From Actinomycetota bacterium (GTDB taxonomy: Bacteria > Actinomycetota > Thermoleophilia > Solirubrobacterales > Solirubrobacteraceae), in NCBI GenBank assembly GCA_009699565.1, contig WLNX01000063.1:1-8876 (forward strand): 8,876 nt of DNA, given 5' to 3'. The position numbers and the translations under genes were made by a program. Position 1 is the first letter of the stretch. The number at the start of each line of letters is the position of its first letter. Below, in pieces: positions 1 through 5,920 of this stretch. Below the pieces are notes generated by a model. That model worked only from the letters and a program-made list of their open reading frames with translations, had not been told where the DNA came from and did no database searches.

Positions 1-488
1 ATTACGCCGATCGGCTGGTCGTCGGTCTTGTTGTCCTCGGCCGGACGGTAGCCGCGGCCGCGACCGATCGTCAGGTAGACCTCAAGCTTCGTCTTCTTCT
101 CGAGCGTGGCGATGTGCAGCTTGGGGTTGAGGATCTCAACGCCGGCAGGGAGATCGATGTCGCCGGCGGTGATCTCACCGGGGCCGGTGATGACCAGCGG
201 CGCCTCGACCTCGGAGGCATCGGAATGCATCCGGCAGACGATGCCCTTGAGGTTCAGGATGATGTCGGTGACGTCTTCGGTCACGCCCTCGATCGACGAG
301 AACTCGTGGCGCACGCCCTCGATTCGCACGCTTGTCACAGCGGCGCCGGAGAGCGAGCTGAGCAGCACGCGTCGAAGCGAGTTGCCGAAGGTGTAGCCGA
401 AGCCACGGTCGAGCGGTTCGATTACGAACGAGCCGTGATCGTCGTCGCTTTTGTCACTTGTGATTCGGGGGATCTGAAAGTCGAGCAT
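1..488 (-). CDS. rpoA: RNA polymerase alpha subunit, N-terminal part (3' end beyond the window)
   Basis: Alpha dimerises through its N-terminal domain and provides the platform on which the beta and beta' subunits of RNA polymerase assemble. Reading from an ATG at 488 gives 162 residues with no stop before the window edge, so about half of a typical alpha of roughly 310-330 residues is present; the C-terminal DNA-binding domain lies outside. The hallmark block is FGNSLRRVLLSSLSGAA at about residues 34-50, followed by IEGVRHEFSSIEGVTEDV and DIILNLKGI, all typical of the alpha N-terminal domain. The ATG is the only reasonable start, because an in-frame TAA lies four codons upstream. An AGGA sits about 13 bases upstream, a rather long spacing. 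The gene follows rpsD after a 101-base spacer, the usual alpha operon position. rplQ would be expected next. Identification is firm; only the missing end is unknown. Confidence 0.97.
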   Translation of the reverse strand, partial: MLDFQIPRITSDKSDDDHGSFVIEPLDRGFGYTFGNSLRRVLLSSLSGAAVTSVRIEGVRHEFSSIEGVTEDVTDIILNLKGIVCRMHSDASEVEAPLVITGPGEITAGDIDLPAGVEILNPKLHIATLEKKTKLEVYLTIGRGRGYRPAEDNKTDDQPIGV

Positions 489-539
489 GTGGGCGATTTA
501 GTCCTGTGGTTGTGATCGGCACGGCGCCGTTTTAGGCGA

Positions 540-567
540 CCGCTGGGCGCGCCGCCCCCGCGAGCGG
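540..567 (-). other. GC-rich hairpin in the rpsD-rpoA spacer
   Basis: The 101-base spacer between rpsD and rpoA (489-589) contains no ORF. On the minus strand an outer 5-bp stem (563-567 with 540-544) and an inner 5-bp stem (553-557 with 545-549) can stack around a 3-base loop, with a 5-base bulge on one side. No T-run follows on the transcribed strand, so it does not look like an ordinary intrinsic terminator. A separate perfect 10-bp palindrome, ACGGCGCCGT, lies at 521-530. The fold was worked out by eye. It may be a processing site or translational control element between S4 and alpha, or chance pairing in GC-rich DNA. Confidence 0.35.
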
Positions 568-589
568 GAGCAAACGCGAAACGCTTTAA

Positions 590-1210
590 CTACTTCGAAT
601 ACAGCTCGACGATGAGCTGTTCCTGCACCGGCGTCGTGATTTCACGACGTTCGGGGGCACGCAGAATCTTGGCCGTCAGCGACTCATGGTCGGCCTGGAG
701 CCAGGCCGGGACCTGTGCTGTCAGCTCGGTCGCTCCGCGGACGATCGTTTCTGCACCGCTGCCGCTCTTCAGCGCGATGATGTCGCCCTCGTGAACCTGG
801 AAGCTTGGAATGTCAACGCGGCGGCCGTTGACCGTCCAGTGGCCGTGGCGCACCATCTGGCGGGCCTGACGGCGTGACCCCGCAAAGCCGAGCCGCACGA
901 GGACGTTGTCAAAACGGCGCTCAAGCATCTGCAGGAGGTTCTCGCCGGTAATCCCGTCCTGACGGCTTGCGCGGTCGTAGTAAAGACGGAACTGCGTCTC
1001 GAGGACGCCGTAGTAACGACGGGCCTTCTGCTTCTCGCGCAGCTGGACGCGGTACTCGCTCTGCTTCTGGCGGCCGCGGCCATGGTCGCCAGGCGGGTAC
1101 GCACGGCGCTCAAAGGAGCACTTGTCGGTAAGGCAACGCTCACCCTTGAGGAATAGCTTCTCTCCCTCTCGGCGGCACTGCTTGCACTGTGGTGAAGTAT
1201 CGCGAGCCAT
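590..1210 (-). CDS. rpsD: 30S ribosomal protein S4, cysteine-containing (C+) form
   Basis: S4 is a primary 16S rRNA-binding protein that nucleates assembly of the 30S body. The 206 residues match the usual 200-210. The N-terminus carries a four-cysteine zinc-finger pattern, C9-x2-C12-x13-C26-x4-C31, which defines the C+ form. The S4 RNA-binding domain spans about residues 97-157 (LERRFDNVLVRLGFAGSRRQAR, then HGHWTVNGRRVDIPSFQVHEGD). The protein ends with the typical VELYSK. The ATG start is preceded by a G-rich stretch and GCAGG overlapping the 12-base gap after rpsK. In Escherichia coli S4 represses the alpha operon by binding the leader mRNA; whether this S4 does so is unknown, but the structured spacer just downstream is worth comparing. 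Identification is secure. Confidence 0.98.
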   Translation of the reverse strand: MARDTSPQCKQCRREGEKLFLKGERCLTDKCSFERRAYPPGDHGRGRQKQSEYRVQLREKQKARRYYGVLETQFRLYYDRASRQDGITGENLLQMLERRFDNVLVRLGFAGSRRQARQMVRHGHWTVNGRRVDIPSFQVHEGDIIALKSGSGAETIVRGATELTAQVPAWLQADHESLTAKILRAPERREITTPVQEQLIVELYSK

Positions 1211-1222
1211 CTGGCCTGCCCC

Positions 1223-1618
1223 CTATACGCGCCGCCGCTTGCGCGGCCGGCATCCGTTGTGGGCTTGCGGGGTGACGTCGCGCACGCTGATCACTTCGAG
1301 GCCGGCGGCCTGGAGCGAGCGGATCGCTGTCTCGCGGCCGGAACCCGACCCCTTGACGTAGACGTCAACCTTCTGAAGTCCCTGTTCCATTCCCTTGCGG
1401 GCCGCCGAGTCGGCGGTCACCTGAGCGGCAAAAGGCGTCGACTTGCGCGAGCCCTTGAAGCCTGCGCCGCCGGCCGACTCCCAGGCAATGACGTTGCCCT
1501 GAAGATCGGTGAGCGACACGATCGTGTTGTTGAAAGACGTCTTGATGTGAGCCTGACCGACAGGAATGTTCTTCTTGACCTTGCGGCGGCCGCGGGCTGG
1601 GCGTTTGGGAGCGGGCAC
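1223..1618 (-). CDS. rpsK: 30S ribosomal protein S11
   Basis: S11 sits on the platform of the 30S subunit next to the E site and helps hold the mRNA path. The ORF encodes 131 residues, normal for the family. Conserved features include the basic N-terminus (GRRKVKKNIPVGQAHIKTSFNNTIV written in two family blocks, residues about 10-34), the AGGAGFKGSRKSTPFAAQ block near the middle, and the C-terminal HNGCRPRKRRRV. Asn121-Gly122 corresponds to the Asn-Gly site that is converted to isoaspartate in E. coli S11. The start is a GTG, chosen because a GAGGA ribosome binding site lies five bases upstream and the next residues match family N-termini. It begins 8 bases after the rpsM stop and is followed 12 bases later by rpsD. 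Confidence 0.98.
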   Translation of the reverse strand: MPAPKRPARGRRKVKKNIPVGQAHIKTSFNNTIVSLTDLQGNVIAWESAGGAGFKGSRKSTPFAAQVTADSAARKGMEQGLQKVDVYVKGSGSGRETAIRSLQAAGLEVISVRDVTPQAHNGCRPRKRRRV

Positions 1619-1623
1619 TTAGT

Positions 1624-1628
1624 TCCTC
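1624..1628 (-). promoter_or_regulatory. Ribosome binding site of rpsK (GAGGA)
   Basis: The minus strand reads TGAGGAACTAAGTG, in which GAGGA overlaps the rpsM TGA stop and lies five bases before the GTG start of rpsK. This site decides the non-ATG start. An ATG overlapping the rpsM stop opens only a three-codon frame ending at the TAA just before the GTG, so it is not the gene start. Confidence 0.75.
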
Positions 1629-2010
1629 ATGTCTTTGTAGCTGCTTTCTTGCCGGCGACCTGCATCCTCTTGGGTCCCTTGCGAGTACGGGCGTTGGTCT
1701 TGGTCTTCTGACCGCGCACCGGCAGACCGCGACGGTGACGGATTCCGCGGTAGCAGCCGATCTCGTTCAGGCGCTTGATGTTCTGTGAGCGCTCGCGGCG
1801 GAGGTCGCCCTCGACTAGGAGGTCTTCGTCGACGATCGCGCGGAGCTTTGCGACTTCGTCTTCGGTCAGATCGCGGACGTAGGTATCCGGATTGATCTTG
1901 GCCTGCTCAAGCATCGCGTTGGCGGTCGAGCGACCGACACCGTAGATGTAGGTAAGACCGATCTCAACGCGCTTGTTGAGGGGGATATTGATTCCTGCAA
2001 TACGAGCCAT
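1627..2010 (-). CDS. rpsM: 30S ribosomal protein S13
   Basis: S13 lies in the head of the 30S subunit, contacts the P-site tRNA through its C-terminal tail and forms a bridge to L5 of the large subunit. The 127 residues are a typical length. The N-terminus MARIAGINIPLNKRVEIGL, the helix-hairpin-helix region around YIYGVGRSTAN, and RGIRHRRGLPVRGQKTKTNARTRKGP near the C-terminus (written here as known family blocks) are all canonical. The C-terminal tail is rich in lysine. The ATG lies 8 bases after the rpmJ stop, and an AAGGA inside the last codons of rpmJ, 11 bases upstream, is the likely ribosome binding site, so translation of the two genes is probably coupled. Confidence 0.98.
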   Translation of the reverse strand: MARIAGINIPLNKRVEIGLTYIYGVGRSTANAMLEQAKINPDTYVRDLTEDEVAKLRAIVDEDLLVEGDLRRERSQNIKRLNEIGCYRGIRHRRGLPVRGQKTKTNARTRKGPKRMQVAGKKAATKT

Positions 2011-2018
2011 TTAGCTGT

Positions 2019-2132
2019 TCATCCTTGGCGCTGCTTGTGGCGCGGGTTCGGGCAGATGACAAAGACGACGCCTCTGCGCCGGATCACACTGCATTTTTCG
2101 CACATCGGCTTGACCGACGGTCGTACCTTCAT
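2019..2132 (-). CDS. rpmJ: 50S ribosomal protein L36, zinc-binding form
   Basis: This is a 37-residue gene that is easily missed because it is so short. L36 is the smallest protein of the large subunit and binds 23S rRNA. The translation begins MKVRPSVKPMCEKC and ends CPNPRHKQRQG. Cys11, Cys14, Cys27 and His32 give the complete C-C-C-H zinc ribbon of the zinc-dependent paralogue. An AAGGA at 2136-2140 stands three bases before the ATG, a tight spacing. The gene lies between map and rpsM, where rpmJ is usually found, but the infA gene that normally separates it from map is missing. It is probably the first gene of a transcript starting at the candidate promoter near 2241-2249. A longer overlapping frame (2011-2310) reads the same strand out of phase and is not a gene. 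Confidence 0.97.
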   Translation of the reverse strand: MKVRPSVKPMCEKCSVIRRRGVVFVICPNPRHKQRQG

Positions 2133-2209
2133 AATTCCTTCTTCGTCGATGGGCCGGAAAGAGGCTCTGGCGACCGCAGGGGTGCGCCGCTACCACTCGC
2201 GGACAAACA

Positions 2210-2227
2210 CGCTCCATCGCTGGAGCG
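2210..2227 (-). other. Hairpin with GCGA tetraloop in the rpmJ leader
   Basis: On the minus strand GCTCCA-GCGA-TGGAGC forms a perfect 6-bp stem closed by a GNRA-type tetraloop. One more C-G pair and three wobble pairs can extend it outward. It lies about 78 bases before the rpmJ start and just downstream of the candidate -10 element, so it would sit almost at the 5' end of a transcript from that promoter. The T-run after it is only three long, which argues against an efficient terminator. It may stabilise the mRNA 5' end or bind a regulator; neither is shown. Confidence 0.45.
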
Positions 2228-2240
2228 CACACGAGTGCAT

Positions 2241-2249
2241 AATCTAGCA
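2241..2249 (-). promoter_or_regulatory. Candidate extended -10 promoter for rpmJ-rpsM-rpsK-rpsD-rpoA
   Basis: In the 147-base gap between map and rpmJ (2133-2279) the minus strand reads TTGCTAGATTATGC, containing TGC-TAGATT, which fits the extended -10 form TGn-TAnnnT. It lies in an AT-rich patch (about 2238-2261) in otherwise GC-rich DNA. No convincing -35 hexamer is present at 16-18 bases, which extended -10 promoters tolerate. Transcription would begin near 2234, giving a leader of about 100 bases. No coding frame is credible in the gap. The call rests on motif and position only. Confidence 0.4.
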
Positions 2250-2279
2250 AATCTCGATATTCCGACCGGGTTTGCCCCA

Positions 2280-3050
2280 TCAGGAGCCGCCGCCGAGGAG
2301 CTTGTGCCAAGGAGTCAGGATCCTCGGACCGTCTTCGGTGACCGCGACTGTGAACTCGAAATGTGCTGCAAGTGAGCCATCTTGGGTGAAGATTGACCAG
2401 CCGTCGGGGGCAATCCTGACAGCGTGCCCCCCGGCCGTAATCATCGGTTCAATTGCAAGGACCATCCCGGCCTCAAGCTTCGGACCTCTCCCCGCCGGAC
2501 CGTAGTTTGGAATCTGCGGCTCCTCGTGCATCGACTGACCAACGCCGTGCCCGACGAGTGTTCGGACAACCGAGAAGCCTTCCGCCTCCGCCACCGTCTG
2601 AACGGCGTGCGAAATGTCGCCGATCCGTCCGCCGACCTGAACCTGATCGACCGATGCCAAGAGGGAGGCTTCGGTTACGGCGATCAGCGACTCCGCTTCG
2701 ACGCTGACCTCGCCGACCGGGAAGGTGCAGGCGGCGTCGGCGACCCAGCCGTCGAGCGTGACTCCGATGTCGACCGAGAGGATGTCGCCGTCGGCGAGTG
2801 TGTAGGAGCCGGGGATGCCGTGGACGACCATCGAGTTGGGCGAGGCACAGATCGACCCTGGAAAGCCGTTGTAACCCTTGAACGACGGCTCGGCGCCTTG
2901 GGAGCGAATGAACCGTTCGACAGTTTCATCAAGCTCGCCGGTCGTGACGCCAGCGGCGATCTTGCCAGCCACGAGCTGCATTGCGCGCGAGTGGATCTCC
3001 CCCGCGGCCGCGATCTTGTCGATCTGTTCTGGAGTCTTCCTGATGATCAC
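2280..3050 (-). CDS. map: Methionine aminopeptidase, type I
   Basis: This cytoplasmic metalloenzyme removes the initiator methionine from nascent proteins when the second residue is small. The 256 residues form one pita-bread domain with no N-terminal zinc-finger extension, as in the short type I enzymes. The five metal ligands are present: Asp94 (SVDIG), Asp105 (VADAACTF), His168 (GHGVGQ), Glu201 (LAIEPM) and Glu232 (FEFTVA). The substrate-site histidines His77 (NSMVVHGIP) and His175 (MHEEP) are also in place. The start is a GTG 17 bases after the adk stop; it puts the IRKTPEQIDKIAAAG block at the family N-terminus, though no clear ribosome binding site precedes it. Placement after secY and adk is the standard spc operon order in many bacteria. 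Downstream, infA is absent. Confidence 0.97.
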   Translation of the reverse strand: MIIRKTPEQIDKIAAAGEIHSRAMQLVAGKIAAGVTTGELDETVERFIRSQGAEPSFKGYNGFPGSICASPNSMVVHGIPGSYTLADGDILSVDIGVTLDGWVADAACTFPVGEVSVEAESLIAVTEASLLASVDQVQVGGRIGDISHAVQTVAEAEGFSVVRTLVGHGVGQSMHEEPQIPNYGPAGRGPKLEAGMVLAIEPMITAGGHAVRIAPDGWSIFTQDGSLAAHFEFTVAVTEDGPRILTPWHKLLGGGS

Positions 3051-3067
3051 AGCTGGGCCGACGACGG

Positions 3068-3742
3068 TCAGATCGTCTCTTCGAGCTTCAGCGTGGCGAT
3101 CGTTGCGCGGATGTGAGTAAAGACTTCCGCGGGGGCAGCCGATCCGTCGAACCGGTGCAGCAGCCCAAGGTTGTCGTAATAGTCGGCGAGCGGAGCGGTC
3201 TGCTCGTGGTAGACGGCGAGGCGGTTGCGGATTGTCTCGGGCTTGTCGTCCTCGCGCTGAACCAGCTCGGTCCCGTCGACGTCATCGATCCCCTCAACCT
3301 TTGGCGGGTCGTACTCGACGTGGTAGATGCGGCCGGAGGCAGGGTTGACGCGGCGGCCCGAGATGCGCCGGACGATCTCCTCGTCCGGTGCCTCGATCAG
3401 CAGCACTCCGGTGAGCTTGCGGCCGACCTTGCCGAGGTCCGCTCCAAGCGCCTCGGCTTGAGGGATTGTCCTTGGGAAGCCATCGAGGAGAAAACCGTCG
3501 CGCGCGTCGCTGCGAGCCAGAGCCTCAAGCAGAAGCCCGATGATGACCTCGTCCGGCACGAGGTTCCCCGCGTCCATGAAGCTGGAAGCGAGCTCCCCAA
3601 GTTCGCTCTGCTCCGCGACTGCTTGGCGGAGCATGTCGCCGGTTGAGATGTGCGGAATCTGGAACTCGCTGCGCAGCAGCTCGGCCTGGGTGCCCTTGCC
3701 GGCGCCGGGAGGCCCCAGCAGGATCAGGTTCAGCTCGCCCAT
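3068..3742 (-). CDS. adk: Adenylate kinase, long form with a zinc-free LID
   Basis: The enzyme interconverts ATP plus AMP and two ADP in the cytoplasm. The 224 residues include the P-loop GPPGAGKGT (10-18), the AMP-binding HISTGDMLR (31-39), DGFPRT (87-92) with its catalytic arginine, and REDDKPETIRNRL (163-175). The LID insertion at about 126-163 starts GRRVNPASGRIYHVEYDPPK. It lacks the four cysteines of zinc-type LIDs and closely resembles the polar LID of the E. coli enzyme. It therefore differs from the LID-less 181-residue enzyme of Mycobacterium tuberculosis. The ATG lies two bases after the secY stop, indicating tight co-expression. No strong ribosome binding site is visible, so translational coupling to secY is likely. 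Identification is secure. Confidence 0.98.
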   Translation of the reverse strand: MGELNLILLGPPGAGKGTQAELLRSEFQIPHISTGDMLRQAVAEQSELGELASSFMDAGNLVPDEVIIGLLLEALARSDARDGFLLDGFPRTIPQAEALGADLGKVGRKLTGVLLIEAPDEEIVRRISGRRVNPASGRIYHVEYDPPKVEGIDDVDGTELVQREDDKPETIRNRLAVYHEQTAPLADYYDNLGLLHRFDGSAAPAEVFTHIRATIATLKLEETI

Positions 3743-3744
3743 CG

Positions 3745-5016
3745 CTACTTCAGGAAGCCTTCGTAGTTGCGCATCATCAGCTGGGCCTCAAGCTGCTTCA
3801 TTGTGTCCAGCGCAACGCCGACAACGATCAGCAGCGAGGTGCCTCCGAAAAAGAAGTTGGCGGCAGTCTGGTTGATCAGGATCGTCGGCAGCGCCGCAAC
3901 CGCAGCCAAGTAGAGCGCGCCGGGGAATGTGAGGCGCGCGAGGATGCGGTCGAGGAATTCGGCCGTCGGCCGTCCGGGTCTGACGCCCGGAATGAAGCCG
4001 CCGTACTTCTTCAGGTTCTCCGCCTGATCGACGGGATTGAAGGTGATCGCCGTGTAGAAGTAAGTGAAGACGATGATGAACAGCGTCTCGCCAACCAGGT
4101 AAGCGGCCCCCGAGGGGCTGAAGAAGTTCGAGAGGCTGTTGGCCCACGGGGTACCAATCAGCTGCCCAACGGTCGGCGGGAAGGCCATGATTGAAGCCGC
4201 GAAGATGACGGGAATCACGCCGGCCATGTTCACGCGGAGGGGAAGGTAGGTCTGTCCGCCGCCGCTCATTCGGCGGCCAATCACTCGTTTCGCGTACTGC
4301 ACCGGTATTCGTCTCTGCCCTTCTTGGATGAAGACAACGGCCGCAATCACGCCCAGTGCGAGGAACGGCATCATCACCTTGAAGACGGCGTCCGGGCTGG
4401 TCCACCAGGCCTGGATGCCGTTCGGGAGGCCCGAGATGATCGATGCGAAGATCATCAGCGAGATGCCGTTGCCGATGCCTCGCTGGGTGATCAGCTCGCC
4501 CATCCACATGACGACAATGCAACCGGCAGTCAGGGTGAGGACAATCAGGAAGAGGGTTCCGACGTTGAAGTTCTTGATCACCGGCTGGCCGGCGCTGGCC
4601 TCAAAGCTCTTGAAGAGGAAGACGTAGCCGATTGACTGGGCGAAGGCCAGTCCGACGGTGAGGTAGCGGGTGTACTGGGTGATCTTTGCCTGCCCTACCT
4701 CACCCTCCTTCGACAGCTTCTCGAGCGAGGGCAAGACAACGGTCAGCAACTGCAGAATGATCGAAGCCGTGATGTACGGCATGATCCCGAGCGCAAAGAT
4801 CGCGATGCGCGAGAGCCCGCCGCCGCTGAAGGTGTTCAGAAGGTTGAGGATTCCTCCTCCGCCGAACTGCTGCTGAATGTCGTTGACTGCCTGAGTGTCA
4901 ACGCCTGGAACCGGGAGGTGTGCTCCAACCCTGTAAAGAGCGAGCAGCAGCGCCGTGAACGCAAGCTTCTTGCGGATCTCGGGGACCGTAAAAGCGCTGA
5001 CAATCGTCGCGATCAT
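3745..5016 (-). CDS. secY: Preprotein translocase channel subunit SecY
   Basis: SecY forms the membrane channel, with SecE and SecG, through which unfolded proteins are exported or inserted. From the ATG at 5016 it has 423 residues and about ten hydrophobic segments (roughly 17-36, 66-92, 115-137, 151-171, 181-197, 212-231, 264-281, 304-326, 364-382 and 387-404). Family blocks include ALGIMPYITASIILQLL, EGEVGQAKITQYTRYLT, QEGQRRIPVQYAKR and the cytoplasmic loop FIPGVRPGRPTAEFLDRIL, where SecA and ribosomes dock. This start was chosen because it forms an ATGA overlap with rplO and matches family N-termini. A TTG at 5058 would add 14 unrelated residues and is less likely. Placement after rplO and before adk is canonical. 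Confidence 0.98.
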   Translation of the reverse strand: MIATIVSAFTVPEIRKKLAFTALLLALYRVGAHLPVPGVDTQAVNDIQQQFGGGGILNLLNTFSGGGLSRIAIFALGIMPYITASIILQLLTVVLPSLEKLSKEGEVGQAKITQYTRYLTVGLAFAQSIGYVFLFKSFEASAGQPVIKNFNVGTLFLIVLTLTAGCIVVMWMGELITQRGIGNGISLMIFASIISGLPNGIQAWWTSPDAVFKVMMPFLALGVIAAVVFIQEGQRRIPVQYAKRVIGRRMSGGGQTYLPLRVNMAGVIPVIFAASIMAFPPTVGQLIGTPWANSLSNFFSPSGAAYLVGETLFIIVFTYFYTAITFNPVDQAENLKKYGGFIPGVRPGRPTAEFLDRILARLTFPGALYLAAVAALPTILINQTAANFFFGGTSLLIVVGVALDTMKQLEAQLMMRNYEGFLK

Positions 5017-5735
5017 GGCGTGGTGCTGCCGGGCGCCTCGCTTCCGACCATTACACAAGTGCCCCCTGCCGCTTCAATCGCAGCGCGGGCCGAGGCGCTG
5101 AAACCATGTGCATGAACGGTAAGTGGCTTGGTGATCTCGCCCTTGGCCAAGACCTTGACCGGAATGTTCTTGCGCGTTCCGAGACCGTTCGCGACGAGCA
5201 GCTCAATCGTCACTTCGGCGCCTGTGTCAAAGCGCGCATCAAGGTCCTGAAGATTGACTGCCTGAGTGTGCGTGCGGAAGGGCTCGAAAGGCATCGACTT
5301 CTTCATGTGCGGGCCACGCAGCTTGCGCATCCGGACCTGAATCGGCATCTGACCGCCCTCGAAGCGCGCGCGGTCCTTGGAGCCTGAGCGCGATCCGTAG
5401 CCCTTGTGTCCGCGACCGGACGTCTTGCCGTGGCCGGAGCCGTGGCCGCGACCTACCCGGCGGCGCGGCTTGCGGCTGCCTGGGGATGGGGAGAGGCTGT
5501 GGAGGCCAAAGCGTTCGCTGTCGCCGCTCTCTTCGGTGCTCTTCTTCGGAGATGTCGACTCAGATGCGACTGCGCTCTCGGCCTTCGGCGCGGCAGGCTT
5601 CTTCGCGGCCGCAGGCTTCTTCGCCGCGGCAGGCTTTGCGGCAGCGGGCTTCTTGGCAGCGGGCTTGGCTGCAGCGGCCGCAGGCTTCTTCGCTGCTGGC
5701 TTTTTCGCTGCAGGCTTCTTGGGCTCAGGGCTCAT
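5013..5735 (-). CDS. rplO: 50S ribosomal protein L15 with a long lysine/proline/alanine-rich N-terminal extension
   Basis: L15 binds 23S rRNA late in assembly of the large subunit. The conserved core starts near residue 77 (GLHSLSPSPGSRKPRRRVGR, then GHGSGHGKTSGRGHKGYG) and continues through EGGQMPIQVRMRKLRG to the C-terminal AAIEAAGGTCVMV. The whole protein is 240 residues, against about 145-150 usually. The extra 76 N-terminal residues are mostly KKPAA-type repeats (about residues 6-50), followed by a serine- and acid-rich linker. This resembles histone H1 tails or the tails of actinobacterial HU proteins. The start is supported by a perfect AAGGAG 10 bases upstream and a TGATG overlap with rpmD, so the tail is most likely translated. 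An internal start near the core cannot be excluded, but no ATG or ribosome binding site was seen there. It overlaps secY by ATGA. Confidence 0.95.
   Translation of the reverse strand: MSPEPKKPAAKKPAAKKPAAAAAKPAAKKPAAAKPAAAKKPAAAKKPAAPKAESAVASESTSPKKSTEESGDSERFGLHSLSPSPGSRKPRRRVGRGHGSGHGKTSGRGHKGYGSRSGSKDRARFEGGQMPIQVRMRKLRGPHMKKSMPFEPFRTHTQAVNLQDLDARFDTGAEVTIELLVANGLGTRKNIPVKVLAKGEITKPLTVHAHGFSASARAAIEAAGGTCVMVGSEAPGSTTP
5586..5720 (-). repeat. In-frame KKPAA-type repeats in rplO
   Basis: Residues 6-50 of L15 consist of about eight imperfect lysine-proline-alanine units such as KKPAA, AKPAA and AAKKPAA. The DNA shows imperfect copies of GCAGGCTTCTTCGC on the plus strand. Units vary in codon use and length, which fits slippage or unequal recombination within a coding region rather than a CRISPR array or an intergenic repeat. 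Copy number may vary between strains. Confidence 0.85.
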
Positions 5736-5920
5736 CAGGCGTCGTCTCCTTCAACGCGCACGAGGTGACGGACGCTGTGAAGCATTCCGCGCGCGGGCGG
5801 GTTGTCGTTTACTTCGACGGTCTGGCCGATGCCGCGCAGTCCGAGCGAGCGCAGAGTGGCCAGTTGGGCCGCCTTGCTGCCATTGCTGGAGCGAACCTGG
5901 GTTACGCGGAGGGCGCTCAT
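5735..5920 (-). CDS. rpmD: 50S ribosomal protein L30
   Basis: L30 is a small protein of the large subunit that binds 23S rRNA. The 61 residues are the normal bacterial length. It opens with LRVTQVRSSNGSKAAQLATL, then has LGLRGIGQTVEVNDNPPARGML, quoted as two family blocks, with the invariant turn before a closing VRHLVRVE strand. The ATG overlaps the rpsE stop as ATGA and is preceded by GAGGAG eight bases upstream, so the start is well supported. Its TGA overlaps the rplO ATG. Position between rpsE and rplO is canonical. Small size makes it easy to overlook, but sequence and context agree. Confidence 0.95.
   Translation of the reverse strand: MSALRVTQVRSSNGSKAAQLATLRSLGLRGIGQTVEVNDNPPARGMLHSVRHLVRVEGDDA
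5746..5751 (-). promoter_or_regulatory. Ribosome binding site of rplO (AAGGAG)
   Basis: The last codons of rpmD contain AAGGAG, exactly 10 bases before the rplO ATG. It is among the strongest sites in the window and supports translation from the upstream ATG, so that the lysine-rich extension is part of the protein. Confidence 0.8.

Noticed and set aside
521..530. The ACGGCGCCGT palindrome as a terminator or operator
   Set aside because: There is no loop, no T-run on the transcribed strand and no second copy; a 10-bp palindrome is weak evidence in GC-rich DNA.
2011..2310. A 99-codon minus-strand frame between map and rpsM
   Set aside because: It overlaps rpmJ out of phase and resembles nothing; the true short gene in the interval is the 37-codon rpmJ.
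2424..3116. A 230-codon plus-strand frame opposite map
   Set aside because: Antisense to a complete methionine aminopeptidase with all metal ligands; no sign of a second gene.
3643..4194. A 183-codon plus-strand frame opposite adk and secY
   Set aside because: Shadow frame in GC-rich DNA, opposite two unmistakable genes.
5017..5058. A TTG start for secY, 14 codons upstream
   Set aside because: The added residues lie inside rplO and do not fit SecY N-termini, while the ATG at 5016 makes a typical ATGA overlap.
5586..5720. Repeated GCAGGCTTCTTCGC-like units as a CRISPR array or mobile repeat
   Set aside because: The units are in frame within rplO, lack unique spacers and encode lysine-proline-alanine repeats.
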